Positions 26,261 through 37,790 of a stretch of 64,000 nt of DNA are shown in pieces. How positions within the stretch are numbered: position 1 is the stretch's first letter; every line of letters starts with the position of its first letter. This DNA comes from Scatophagus argus (taxonomy: Eukaryota > Chordata > Actinopteri > Scatophagidae). The translations under genes and the position numbers were made by a program. The DNA is taken from the NCBI RefSeq assembly GCF_020382885.2, contig NC_058497.1, forward strand, positions 18,468,330 through 18,532,329, written 5' to 3'. The notes under the pieces were generated by a model, which worked only from the letters and a program-made list of their open reading frames with translations, did not search any database and had not been told where the DNA came from.

Positions 26261-26659
26261 GCCACAAATTAAGTGCATTATGTCACTGCAATATGCACTA
26301 TAAAGTGTAGCATAAAATGGAAACGGACTTACAGGTAGGCCTACAGTAAGAGTACGTCCATGTTTTTTACACTTTTACTTCTCCTCCTTCTCTTTTACTC
26401 TACATTTCAGAGATGAATGTTGTAATTTTTGCCACACTATCTGTCAGACAGAAAGAAGAAATGAGGAAAGAGGACATTAAAGTAAAATCAAGAACCTTAC
26501 ATACAAAATATGATACATTTCTAAAATATGATCAATTGTTGGAGTTAAGCTTAAACTACTCATCAGTGTATATGATTGTCAAAATTTCAGCTTGACCCTT
26601 TACAGCATTAAAATACCAAGAAAATCAATAATAAATACACTAATAATTCATGGTGTATA

Positions 26660-26805
26660 CGCATTGTGAAAGGGTCCATTCAGCATAATGAGTAGTTTTT
26701 ACTTTAGATATTTGAAGAACATATGCTGGATGAAGTATTTTTACATTGCGTTGCTGCAACTTTTACTTGAATATATGAAATGCATACTTCCTCCATCACA
26801 GATTA
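26660..26805 (-). repeat. Dispersed repeat, GTGGAAGAAGT family, reverse copy
   Basis: Sequence here is the reverse complement of the family: GTATTTTTACATTGCGTTGC, CTTTTACTTGAATA, then CATACTTCCTCCATCACAG. With the forward copy at 25960-26260 it forms a loose inverted pair in the vps26b-jam3 interval. Confidence 0.5.
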
Positions 26806-26963
26806 AGACTTAAAGTAATAAAATTCAGGAGGTTGAGTAACTGTATGCATAAATGTGTTTAAATTGTCATATTTAAGACTGCATTTGATAAGCTTCTTTA
26901 TATATATAACAAATTTCACACATTTTTCCTGTCGCTTGCTGCTGTATGATTATTTTCATATTC

Positions 26964-26996
26964 TTTCATCTGTACAGTCATACTGTACAGATGAAA
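26964..26996. repeat. Perfect 15 bp hairpin with 3-base loop
   Basis: TTTCATCTGTACAGT at 26964-26978 is exactly complementary to 26982-26996, with loop CAT. It lies in the AT-rich interval between vps26b and jam3. Function is unknown. Confidence 0.75.
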
Positions 26997-28165
26997 TCCG
27001 ACAATATACTGCCATAATAAAACAAAACACACGAATCATTTGAGTCTCCACTACATGAACAGATCAAATGTATTTAATAGTAACAAAATAACATGAACAT
27101 ACAGCATTAATATCAAATGAACAGCAGACATTTTACAACAGTTCCTGAGTTGTTACACAAATCATTGACACTAATGTTTGAAACGACAGGCTCAACACTG
27201 CAGATACACACTGAACAGTAAATACTGAAGGTTTATTTCCAATAAACAGTATTGCATATTTACAATAAGGTATGGAGTGCAATGTATGAAAATTAAAAGA
27301 TAAAAAAAATGTATGTATTTATGTACATTAAATACTGAGTCAAAACTGGACAATATGTCCAATACTCATAAAATAATTAGTAAAGCACAGAAGGTCACTT
27401 ATACACAGAAACAGCACTCTAAAAATCATACTTCATCACCTTTATAGTACATAATGACTTTGCAGCATAGTGGGATATATGGTATTCAAATTCACGGGTT
27501 ACTCATACATACTTGTTATCATTTGTAAATATAAGAAAGGCTGATAAATTGTGCCTTACGAATGTGAGCTCATCAGCCTTTTATGCTCTGCTGCTTATTG
27601 CCTGTATAACTACAGTATATACAAAAACAAGTTTCAACTCTTCCCAACGTGAAATAAATTAAGAACATGTTTGTCTTATGAACAAAAATGCCGTAAATTA
27701 GTTCAGTAAAACAATTTCAGTGTACTCAGTAAAAAGTTTAAGAGTTATAAAAGAGAATTTGAAGGAATGGAGCCTCCAACATCTTTTGCAGTGACACCAT
27801 GGACCAAATATCAAATTGCACAGCTTTGAAATGGTTTTATTTTATAATAAGTACATGCTGGAAAACAACCCTAATAATGAGTTAAAAAAATGTTTTAATT
27901 GAAAATTAATACTAATGTTATTAATACTAAAAATGATATTATAATATACATATATATATATATATATTAAAAAAAACATGAAACAGTGCCACAAAATGAT
28001 ATTAAAATTACTTTGGCAAGTGTGTTGGTTTGATCTTAATGTGCATCAGAGAATAATGTGCCATGTTACACCTCAAACCTGTCCATCCCGAGCATCATTG
28101 TTGCAAGTTAACCTCAAGAGTTTTTTGTTTTTGTCTTGATTCCATCGTATTGTCAGCCTCAGCTA

Positions 28166-31100
28166 TCAAATGATGAATGAAGACTTGTGGCGAAAATGAC
28201 CCTGTGAAAAATCATAAAATCAGTTTGCCAAACTCCTCCTTCAAAAGCTTCTTTTGTTCATATTAAGACATGCAGATTCTGATTACCTCATCTGCATCGC
28301 CGTAGTCGACCCGTTCGGTCTGCGCTGGCCAGTTGTAGCTGAAGCAGGCAAAGCAAATCCATAATAAAAGACAAAATCTTTCACATGGTGTAGAATTAAA
28401 GACAGGTTATCATATCGTCTCTGCTGCTTCACAGCTGTAGTTTATACTCACTTATTTTCATTGTGACCTTTTTTGTGGAAGCATCCACGTTTAAGGGAAT
28501 GACAAATGGAAGCAGCCAAACAGATGAATACCATCACGGCACCAAACGATTTAAGGAAAATCCCAAGGATGTCGACATCATCTGAAACAGCACGCAGAGA
28601 TTACAGAGACTGTTTATTAAAACACTTAGGCGAGCTGAGAAATATCCCTGCATGCAGTGTCATATGATGAGTTGTGTTCTTCTTCTATATTCTGATTATA
28701 TTTATTTTACATGGGGCTGAATTCATTTGTTGATCAGCAGACGATTTTGATTATCGATCAGTGATTTTTGCCAGTTTTTAAATAAAGATACCAAAAATTT
28801 GATACTGACGCCTTAAAAACTTCATATAATTAAGGCAGCAAAACTACGGGCTCTGGTGTCTTGCTCTGGATGGAAAATAGTTACTCCCTTTGACATTATA
28901 TGTGATTTATCAAAGAATAATCGGTGTACAGATGCAGTCCTCAGTTTAAAAAACATAACAGTATGTCAAAACTACAATTAAAACAAAATATTGTGGAACT
29001 TGTGATAATAAAAGACCTTCTGCAGCATATGCAGTTTTTCACAGACGTCGATTGCTATTTCATCCAGTGTTATGCTGTCTACAGCCCAACAGAAACCGTT
29101 GTCTGCTTACTGTCAAGTGTACATTAGTTAACATGGTAAACATGACAGAGGGGCCGTACAGAAAAGGGATGGATGGATCTCCTGTCATTTCAGATGGTCC
29201 ACCTGTCCTGTCTGTCTTCCTACTTCTAGCAGATTGCCTGAGCTCAGTACCCACCTTCTCAACTGTTTCCCATCACTCATTAATTGCTCCAGTCCATTAT
29301 TCTACTACTCGATACAAACATCGTCTTGTTCCTGAGCTTCTTTACCCGTCTGTCGTGTTAATATGCCACCATTTTGCCAGATGTACCCGCCAGACTTTTA
29401 ACTGCAGTCTGCTTTTTTGTTTATGCAAGCTCCTACTGTCTGCACACGCATTCCAGAAAACGACAAAGACGTTTGGTTTTGTGTATCTAAGAGAGTCACA
29501 AAAACGGCTTCTCAAAACACTGACTCAGATGTTTAGACACTCACAGACTTCCATCTTCTGCGGGGGACACTGCGCATGTCCCGCATCATTCTTTGCCTGA
29601 CAGTAGTACTCCCCTGCGTCCTCCTTCCTCACCCTTCGAAATTTCTGAGAAGATATTTTTAGAGATGTTTCAGTGCAATGACACATTGCATTGTCAACAA
29701 AATGCTAAAGGGATGCTTGGCTGTGAATAAATTCTTGTTATAACATTCTATGATATGGGCTTGAAATGTATTGAATTTCTGTGTAAGACTTTTAACCAGT
29801 TAGTATGTGTCTGAAGTCAACCATAAATACATCACACTGGCTTTAAATGCGACATTTCCCTTCTTTCGCATATGCCAGTTTTTTTCATTTGGCTTCCTCA
29901 CCGGCTATTTTTACATGCATGAATTAATCCTGCTATTAGTCATCTGATGTTTAAGGATTTATTTAGATTGAGCAGTTCACATTAGATAAGCTGTTGTTGA
30001 GAATCGTTGACGGTAAAAGGTCCTATCCATAAACATGACACTTAGCCAACTACTTCCTCCACATTTGGGGCAGAAAAGGTTGATTTCTGAAAAATATTGT
30101 GGTGAAAACATTGCTCATTGCTATGCTTTTAGTGATACTTTGTGTGGACAGCTAAAATAAATTAATTTAACGACCGTCTTTTCTTACCAGGCCTCCGGTG
30201 TCTGGGTTGATGCTGTACGAAGAATTGACCAACTTTGGGCTGTTTTTGGGGTCCTGAGGAAGCTCCTCATTGTTGTGGAACCAGCGGTACTGAGGAGCAG
30301 GGAAGCCCTCGTTCTCCAGACATCGCAGCTCGGTTGACGTTCCGACTGTGACTGCGTCCGGCACGCTGCATCGCGGTACCACGGGCTTCACTGCGCAGAG
30401 ACGCAGATGAACATCAATCTTTTGTTATTGATTAACCTACTGATCATTTTTCATTTAGCTGATTAATCATTTCTTGCCAAGAGTTCGATGAGAAGATTGA
30501 TGCCACACTCATAGTTAGCCTGGTGAGGTTGTCACCAACCTCAAAGAGACAAATAGTCCGGCACACAAAACCTTGTCTAACAGCATGTTTTTGTTTTTAC
30601 ACTCCAGTTTCTGCATGCATTTAACAAAATGAGTTAATTTTAGACTCAGAGTTGCTGGAAGACAGATTTTGTTCCTCTTTGGGCAGAGCCAGGCTAACTG
30701 TTATCACCTGCTTCCAGTCTTTATGCTAAGCTAAGCTAATTGGCTGCAAGCTATAGTTTCATATTTAGGGGACAACCACAGTATAAGACAAGTATTGACT
30801 TTCTCATCTCATTCTTGCCAAAAAAAGGTGAATAAGTGCATTCCCCAAAACTCTTCATTTAATATTTGTCCAGTGACAAATATTAAATGAAGTGCTGTAA
30901 GTCTTAACCAATCAGGAAGCAGTCTGTGATGTGGTATCTCTGCTCACTGCACTGTACCTCTAACTGCAAGACTAATAAGTATCTCATCAAAGTCCCTTTG
31001 ATCATCGATGGCGGCCACCTCACAGCGGTACTCTGCAGTGTCTGACCGAGTGGCATTGAAAATCAGGATGTTGGCGGGCTCTCTGAGCTGAGCTCTGTGC

Positions 31101-34100
31101 TCCAAGTCCCCTTTTGAGAGAGGAAAAAAAAAACACTTTACAATTGCTCATTCACATACACAGTGAGACTTCACAGTTGAGGAAAAACAGATTTCAATGC
31201 CAAGTTCTTTCAAGGTACCATTCATTCGCCTAAGCTTTGAGCCCTGAGACTTTTCTTTGAAATGGTTGGTCTAACTGGTCGATGGGAGTTTTCAAAAAGA
31301 GTTTCCAAGAGGTTTACCTGCTATCTTGTTTTGAAAGTACACATAACTGGGGACACCGTTCTTAATCTTTTTCCATTCAATCCTCGGGTTGTTTGTTGAG
31401 ATGGACTCTATTAAACAGGTCAGTTCGATGGCTGTGAGGGAAACAGAAAGCGTGAGAGCAGGAGGTAGCATCCCGCATCAGGAAAAGAAAAGCTACTTTA
31501 GCTAAATAGGTTAGAGTGATTTTCCAGCAACTTACGCTCAAACTCATTTGCCCACACAATCTTGTCTGTGGTTCGGAGGATTACCCCGAGAGATGATGGA
31601 ATGTGACCTGCGGAAAAAAAGAGAAAGACACCAAAACGCTGAGTAACCCTGATGGCACACACAAACATTTTCATTAGCACACATAATCAACTGGGCACGT
31701 TGCCTAATAAACAGAGGATTAGAGCGATAAATATAGAAACTCTCAAGAGAGTGCGGGAGCCTTGGGATCTGATTTAGGGTCAGCATATCACATTAATTAC
31801 TTCACTTTTCTATTTGAGAAGATTAACACCTGGGGCCAAAATGTGTACGTTTTTATACGCATTTTTTATTGCGGAACATGCACAGCACAGTACAGGCTTC
31901 TGGCAAATATTCCGACTTCAGTATTTCATTTGGATCTTTTATGGTGGTTGACTGGATAATAATTTGGCTGATGACGGCACACTGAAAGAGAGAGCAGAAT
32001 CTAAATGTTAAAGTGCTGCAATAAAAATATTAATAGAGGAGCGTCTGTAAATATTTGAGCAGCGAGACCTTTGTTTATTGTTCTGGCTTGACTCCACCAC
32101 GCTGCATTTTAAGTGAATCCCTGACTGAGGTTAAAGTGCTGACTGTCAGCTTTTCAGCATTTTTTGTTTGAGGGTGATGACACACCCCGGAGAGCCAGTG
32201 TGGGAAGACACGCATGTATACATAATCCCTGCAGTTTCAGGACAATGCAGCAGGACAATAAGCAGAAGCCTACAGACAAGGAAACCAATTCAACCTCAAG
32301 AAGGGACAGCAGTGCAAGGGAGCTCCAAATTATTCATGATGACTTGATTTGAGTTTATCTTTATTAATTTAGTTCAGCATAAATGGATAACGAGGGTATC
32401 GGTTCCTTTAACCAGTGGTTCTTCTGCTGAGAAGTGGAAAGCGTCTGGTTAAGGAAAACTGCCAGGGGAAGTAAAAATAGAGAAACAAAGTGGACGGGGC
32501 TGTCTGACGTCTGTCAAAAACAAATCTGATGTTGGGATATGAGCATCTGCGTCACCGTTTCACTCGATCTCACGGGTGTTTGGGTGACAATGTGCCTCTG
32601 AGGGATGGCTGGAACTGGGTGGTGACATGTCACTCATCAGAGCAGAAACCTCCCATTTCTTTACGCCAATAAATATACACCCTAATACATCACAGGATGC
32701 CAGGGTTTGTTTGTTTTTTCAGCTCAGTTCTTCTTTTAGTGAGAGATCTTCTTAGCTAAGTTTGTGACACTAATTTGCGCTGAGGTTTGCAGAATAAATA
32801 CTTTATAAAGATCCCCAGACAAAAGAAATCAGAAGCACAAAAATAACTTAACAGTGGGAATGTGCTTAAATTCGAAGCACATTTAATCATCCGTCTTGGT
32901 TTCCCCCTGGCACAAACAACACGAGATATACTTATTTTAAGTTCCTTGCTTGAGCGCACTCCTTTAAGCAATCCGTGTTATTTCATAAATGTCAGATTTT
33001 AATGGCAAGAGACATAATTCACGTTCAAGTTCTTTTTCTGTTTTTGTTTTTTTTCATTTGGGCTGGCAGAAGACAGGAGTGTAGAGCGAAGGGTGTACAG
33101 CAGCAAATTAAGAAAGTGTGCGAATTAATTACAATTTCAAATGTGCACATTATTCCACAATGTGTCTGATTCCAAATGCCGAGGACAAATAAGCACGTTT
33201 CCACCTTCTTCTGCTAGTCTATACTCAACCTATTGTGTCTGTGCCACTTCCAAATGCAACAATTGCTGGGTACACATGCGACTGGCGGCGCCCATGCTGA
33301 GTAATGAAGGCATTCCTGCTCCCAGTGTCGGCAGTATGAAGACTGAAATTAGATAATAACAATTATCTGAGCAGGCCTTGAACACTGCAAGACATCCCCC
33401 TCCTGTTTTCCCCGAGGCGCTGCGCACTCTGAGCTTTCTATTCAAAGCGGCCTCGTTACCGCACGAGTGACCCTGAGATGTACAGTAGGTAGCATATAGC
33501 TGACGCTCTGCCTGACTGTGAAGTGATGGAAACATGGGTCCTGACAAAGCATCCGGTCATACAGGCACAGCTGCGCACGCTTGATGAGATCTGACTCCCA
33601 GGTCTCAGCTTCCGTCTCCGTTGCTGACTTTCCCACCCTGTACATCAAGAGCTATTTTTAGCGACAGCTGTGACTGGACATCCCGAGAGACACAAGCTCG
33701 ACCAGCAAACGCTCCCTCGGCATAAGCATGTTCTGGGTGTCAAACTGCTCTTTGGAGAGTGGGGTTGTGGGCTACGGTAAAAGCAGAGGCTGTCGTCACG
33801 TTTACATGAAGGAAAAAGTGGGACTCTTTTCTGTTTAATCAACAAGACCTTAAGTGGAATCTGTGGCACAAGTACCTCATCACACAAAAACGGGGATTGC
33901 GACAGGGTATTGTGTAATTAGTAAGTCCAAGTTTACAGGAAAATATTAATTGAATGAAGTTTTGCTGATGTCCATTTGTTTTTGCACTCTGTAGCACTGA
34001 TAAAAGGTCCTTGGGGGCGACCTTTGTTACATGTCAGCCTCCCTCCCTCCCTCCCTCTTCTCTCTTTGGCCAAACATTTCCAAAGAACAAGCTAGGAAAG

Positions 34101-35882
34101 GCTCCATACATAAATTTTTCTGCCATTATGATTTGCAGTAATCCATAACTAATAACATGGATACAAGTTAGAGTATGCCGCGTGCTCACTAATCAAAAAA
34201 CAAAAATTAGCGTAGCGGCTGCATAAGCATGCACAGTGTTGACACGATTCTTAAAAAAGAAAAGTAGGCCGTGGGAAAGAATAAACCACAGTCAATTAAC
34301 AGGACAATGTGTACCTAATTACTAATACAGGCTTAGGATAAAAGCATTCATACAACAATGGCTGGTCCCCCTAGTGACACAATGTAGGCCGAAGAGAAGA
34401 CATATTTTTGAATCATGAAAATAATCTCACCGCTTGCTGGAAAGCAAACACAGGCTTGTATTTAATCCCTCTCTTATTGTAATGCATAGACAAAGTAGGT
34501 CTATAGTCTGTGCCGACAGAAATATGCTCTTTAATAGCCACATTCTGCAATCCTCTTATGTGCAAAATATGAAAACAACCACCCATCCCCATCTCGGCAA
34601 CAAACAAAAATGTTGAACCAGTGCATCTATAAAAAGCTTTTTTCCCAGACATTCCAATGCAGTCGCTGCAAATATGCCGAAGGCAGAGTTAGCTGCAAGC
34701 CACACGGACAGACCGAGGACCAGAGGGATTCACGGCATAGTGGAGTGACTGTGTAATAACAACTAATCACTCCATGACATCAGTAAGAGCCGGGCGTGTT
34801 GTTATAAGCTCAGAAGGGAAATGGAATCAAGAGACATGTGAATCATATTGACACGGGCAAAGATAAAGTACTGAAACTGATTTAGTGACCCAGAGGTCGC
34901 AAATTTTCCAAGATACCAAACACATCAGGCAGAATTTGGGGTAAAAGTGCACAAAACATAAATAATATTTCCATTTGATGGGACCAAGTCGACAAGAAGT
35001 GGTTAGTCGAACAGGCGGGTAATTTATAAATCGATTTATCTTGTCCCAGCTTCTCAAACGTGAAGATTTGCTGCTTTTCATTGTCATGTGTGGCCGTAAA
35101 CTTAATATCCTTGGGTTCTGTTGAATAAAACAAGGAATTTTAATGCGCTTTTTTGCTCTGTGTGAAACCATAACAGGCATTTTTCACCATTTTGTGACAT
35201 TTTATAGACAAAACAATTAATTAAAATAACAGGATATATTCACATGTGATGCCCTCAGTGTGGAATAACATGATATTTCCAAATTTAAAGCTACTTAAAT
35301 GGAAAATTCAAGGAAACTCAATGTTAAAGGGTTACCATCATCTTACAGAGATGGAGCAGGGGGGAAGAAGAACAAAAACACGAACTTTGTCGTAATTTAA
35401 ACAAAATCATTTAAATTTATGCACCAATGTGTCTAAGTGAAAAGAAGCATGAATTAAACAGTGCTAACACTTGTTAATATTCAACATTTAAACCTAAAGG
35501 CTGTCTAAGGCTTGAGGGAATAATTTAAGGCTATGAACATGAGTTTAAAAAAGTTCATTTCAGTCATTTCTCTTCCTGCTGGTGGCAGTGGACTACAGCT
35601 ACACACCGCATCCACCCCAACACGCTGAACACAATAAATTAAGCTCTTTGCCTGTCGGTTGCTTAGTCATTTGATTCACACTTGCAGAGAGGACCTGGGT
35701 GAAGAGTTCAACACTTACTGATGCAGTCTGCCATTTGGAAATGACCCGCTCCACTGCCAGTTCTCACCCAGCAGCAGGGTGACCTGACACTAAGTGCACA
35801 CCAGGATGGATTCAACACATCACTGGGCACCAGCTGCATTGATCCACCCAAAAAGCTCCAGCTGTTTATGGACTGTGATGAT

Positions 35883-35913
<31 letters not shown>

Positions 35914-36762
35914 ATGAGGCATGTCATCTCCACCATGTGACCCACAATGAATGGCTTTTCACTCTCTGCAGATGCCCCACACACCACCATCAATCACCAC
36001 TTGATCGCTAAAGGTCAATACACACACTTATCAAACCCAGCACCTAGTCAGCATTCAAGCTGGTTACGGAGATGCCATATGAACTTTGGTTAACCACACA
36101 GACTGTCACTGCATGGCTCTGTGGCTGTGCTGCATGTACAATACAAACACTACATGCATGTTATTTGAGATGCATGTTGCCGGCCTGCGAATTTCTGGTA
36201 CCCTGCATGTCAACACTGACACGACTGTCGCATGTTATCTTTTCCATCGCGTTTTCATTCTGGAAATTTCCTCAAAATGATCCAGCGACACATGAACAAA
36301 AGAACGAAGCGAGGAGGTTTGTTCCTACACTTTACGCTGAAAAGCCGCGTCCAAAGCTGCCGTGAACGGCTCTGGTTAGCACTAAACACTAACATCAACA
36401 TACAGTCAGACGTTAATTACGTTAAGGGCGCCCTTACAGCGACGTCATTACTCAGGTTTGATTCGCACAACGGCAACGTAATGTTACAGGAGACACGGAG
36501 AAACACCTCCAACAGCCCAGCAAGGCGCTCCAGCACACAACGACGCCGCTTTCTTCACTGTTCTCAAAACCTGTTTATGTCGAGCTAACGTCTGCTCTAA
36601 CGTTAGCACTGACAGCCCCGTTACGGCTTTGGACCGGACTAACGACAGCCGCACCTCGTCAAGTGCGGGATCGCTCTGGAAACAGCAACCTTTCAACGGG
36701 AACAATAACTTACCCAGGCTGGTGTACAGAACAAAACAAGCCACGAGTCGCACAATCGCCAT
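28166..36762 (-). CDS. jam3: Junctional adhesion molecule C (JAM3)
   Basis: Nine coding exons: 36714-36762, 31536-31607, 31318-31431, 30958-31110, 30188-30390, 29545-29644, 28452-28581, 28287-28338 and 28166-28201. They total 909 nt and 302 residues (human 310), with GT-AG borders and consistent phase. Residues 1-17 form a signal peptide. The V-type Ig domain has Cys46 and Cys108, with the JAM dimerisation motif R-I-E at 57-59. The C2-type domain has Cys153 and Cys212. A transmembrane helix spans about 235-257. The short tail ends FRHKSSFII, a class II PDZ ligand close to the human FRHKSSFVI that would bind PAR3/ZO-1-type partners. In fish, JAM-C with JAM-B is needed for myoblast fusion. Whether this is jam3a or jam3b was not resolved. 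Confidence 0.96.
30490..30840 (-). repeat. Dispersed repeat, GCTAAGCTAAGCTAA family, in jam3 intron 4
   Basis: The phrases GGGCAGAGCCAGGCTAACTG, TTTATGCTAAGCTAAGCTAA and TGGCTGCAAGCTATAG match a very common percomorph repeat in reverse orientation. Other copies are at 60690-60900 (reverse), 63345-63570 (forward) and a partial one at 50555-50690 (forward). Confidence 0.65.
30853..30892. repeat. Perfect 18 bp hairpin with 4-base loop
   Basis: Bases 30853-30870 are exactly complementary to 30875-30892, with loop CAGT, just past the repeat in jam3 intron 4 and 66 bp from the exon at 30958-31110. The arm is AT-rich (CATTTAATATTTGTC core). Confidence 0.75.
31608..36713 (-). other. First intron of jam3
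   Basis: This 5.1 kb intron separates the signal-peptide exon from the rest of jam3. It contains a CCCT/CTTT tract near 34030-34065 and a TGC/GAT compound microsatellite at about 35880-35918. Near its 5' end (36400-36615) it is CpG- and AACGTTA-containing, likely an extension of the promoter region. No other exon was recognised. Confidence 0.7.
35880..35918. repeat. TGC and GAT triplet microsatellite
   Basis: GATGATGCTGCTGCTGCTG is followed by consecutive GAT units inside jam3 intron 1. Confidence 0.9.
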
Positions 36763-36860
36763 CTTGCAGAGTCTAATGTATCGGTTACAGTAGCACACAC
36801 GCAAACACACAGGCACACACACACACACAGAGCAGCACCTCTGAGAGGTATGAGGATGGA
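36763..36860 (-). promoter_or_regulatory. jam3 5' untranslated region with CA/TG tract
   Basis: Upstream of the jam3 ATG at 36762 is a TG-rich tract on the coding strand (CA-rich at about 36796-36832 on plus). The start context CAAGATGGCGA resembles a partial YY1 site. The reading frame stays open upstream of the ATG as far as 37038. Confidence 0.45.
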
Positions 36861-37264
36861 GGCAGGACACACTGGTGGATGTTGCCATCGACGAGTTTCC
36901 ATAGCTACAAGGGCTTAGGGGGGCGGATCCCTCAGCTCTGTCTGACAGGCGAAGGGCGGAGCTAAACTTGTACTCCTCCTCCAAAACCACTAGAAGGAAG
37001 TGTTCAGATGAAGCACTAATGCCACACGGTGAAAACACACTGTTTATTACAAGTAAAAGCCCTGCGTGGAAATGTGAGAGTACGTAATTATAATCAGGAA
37101 AAGTGCCTAAAGTATTAAGTGCAGTGCTGAAAAGTCACCTTAGGGGCAAGAAGTTCTCGGACTTTATGGTAAGTAAAAGCAGCCATCGTGTAGAAAGGCC
37201 CTTTTCAGAGTAATGTAAATTATATGATGTATATTGTAGTATTGGATAATAATTATTGATGCGA

Positions 37265-37790
37265 TAATGTGTACATAATGTTCAGAATCAGAATTGTCTT
37301 TGTTTCCATGTAAGTGAAGAGGTTTCACATTACTAGGAGTTTGTCTTGGTGATTGGTGCATACATAGAACGTAAGAACGAAGAACGAGTGACATATAATA
37401 ATAGAATAAAATAAAATAGAATTTAAGGTAAAACAAAATAAAATGAGATAAGTAAAATAAATATGGTTCTGGAGGTAGTACAAAAGTGAGGTAGTACAGA
37501 GTAGAAGTAGTGCAAGTAGGTGAGGTAAACAGTGCAAATGGTCAGCAGGTGGATCGTGACATGGCATACATCAGTGTCCATACTGAAGTAGCTACACGGC
37601 TCTGCACTTTAGCTACTTCAGTATAGACACTGAAGTAGCTAAAGTGCAGAGCCGTGTGTAATCAGCTGGTGTTCAACAGACCAACAGCAGAGGGAAGAAG
37701 CTGTTCTTGTAGCGTGAGGCTTTGGTCTGAATGGACCGTAACCTCCTGCTTGAAGGGAGTTTCTCAAAGAGTCCATGTCCTTCATGTACT
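37265..37790 (+). repeat. Dispersed repeat with retroelement-tail-like start
   Basis: The opening AATCAGAATTGTCTTTGTTT and GGAGTTTGTCTTGGTGATTG, and the later CAGAGGGAAGAAGCTGTTCT and AACCTCCTGCTTGAAGGGAG, match phrases of a dispersed teleost repeat known to me in this order. The copy contains the perfect hairpin at 37594-37657. Confidence 0.6.
37594..37657. repeat. Perfect 29 bp inverted repeat with 6-base loop
   Basis: Bases 37594-37622 are exactly complementary to 37629-37657, with loop ATAGAC. The arms contain ACGGCTCTGCACTTTAGC. In addition, ACTGAAGTAGCT occurs directly repeated at 37582-37593 and 37629-37640. The arrangement suggests a local inverted duplication inside the surrounding repeat. 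Confidence 0.9.

Larger units (their letters stand above)
26261..28165. other. AT-rich vps26b-jam3 interval including the jam3 3' untranslated region
   Basis: No coding exon was recognised. Minus-strand AATAAA candidates for jam3 occur at 27232-27237 and 27836-27841. A TA dinucleotide tract lies at about 27948-27968. In the human genome NCAPD3 occupies the corresponding position, but no fragment of it was recognised here. Confidence 0.5.

Noticed and set aside
29052..29600. 182-codon plus-strand open frame
   Set aside because: It runs partly antisense to the jam3 exon at 29545-29644, has no recognisable domain, and its codons look like random intronic sequence.
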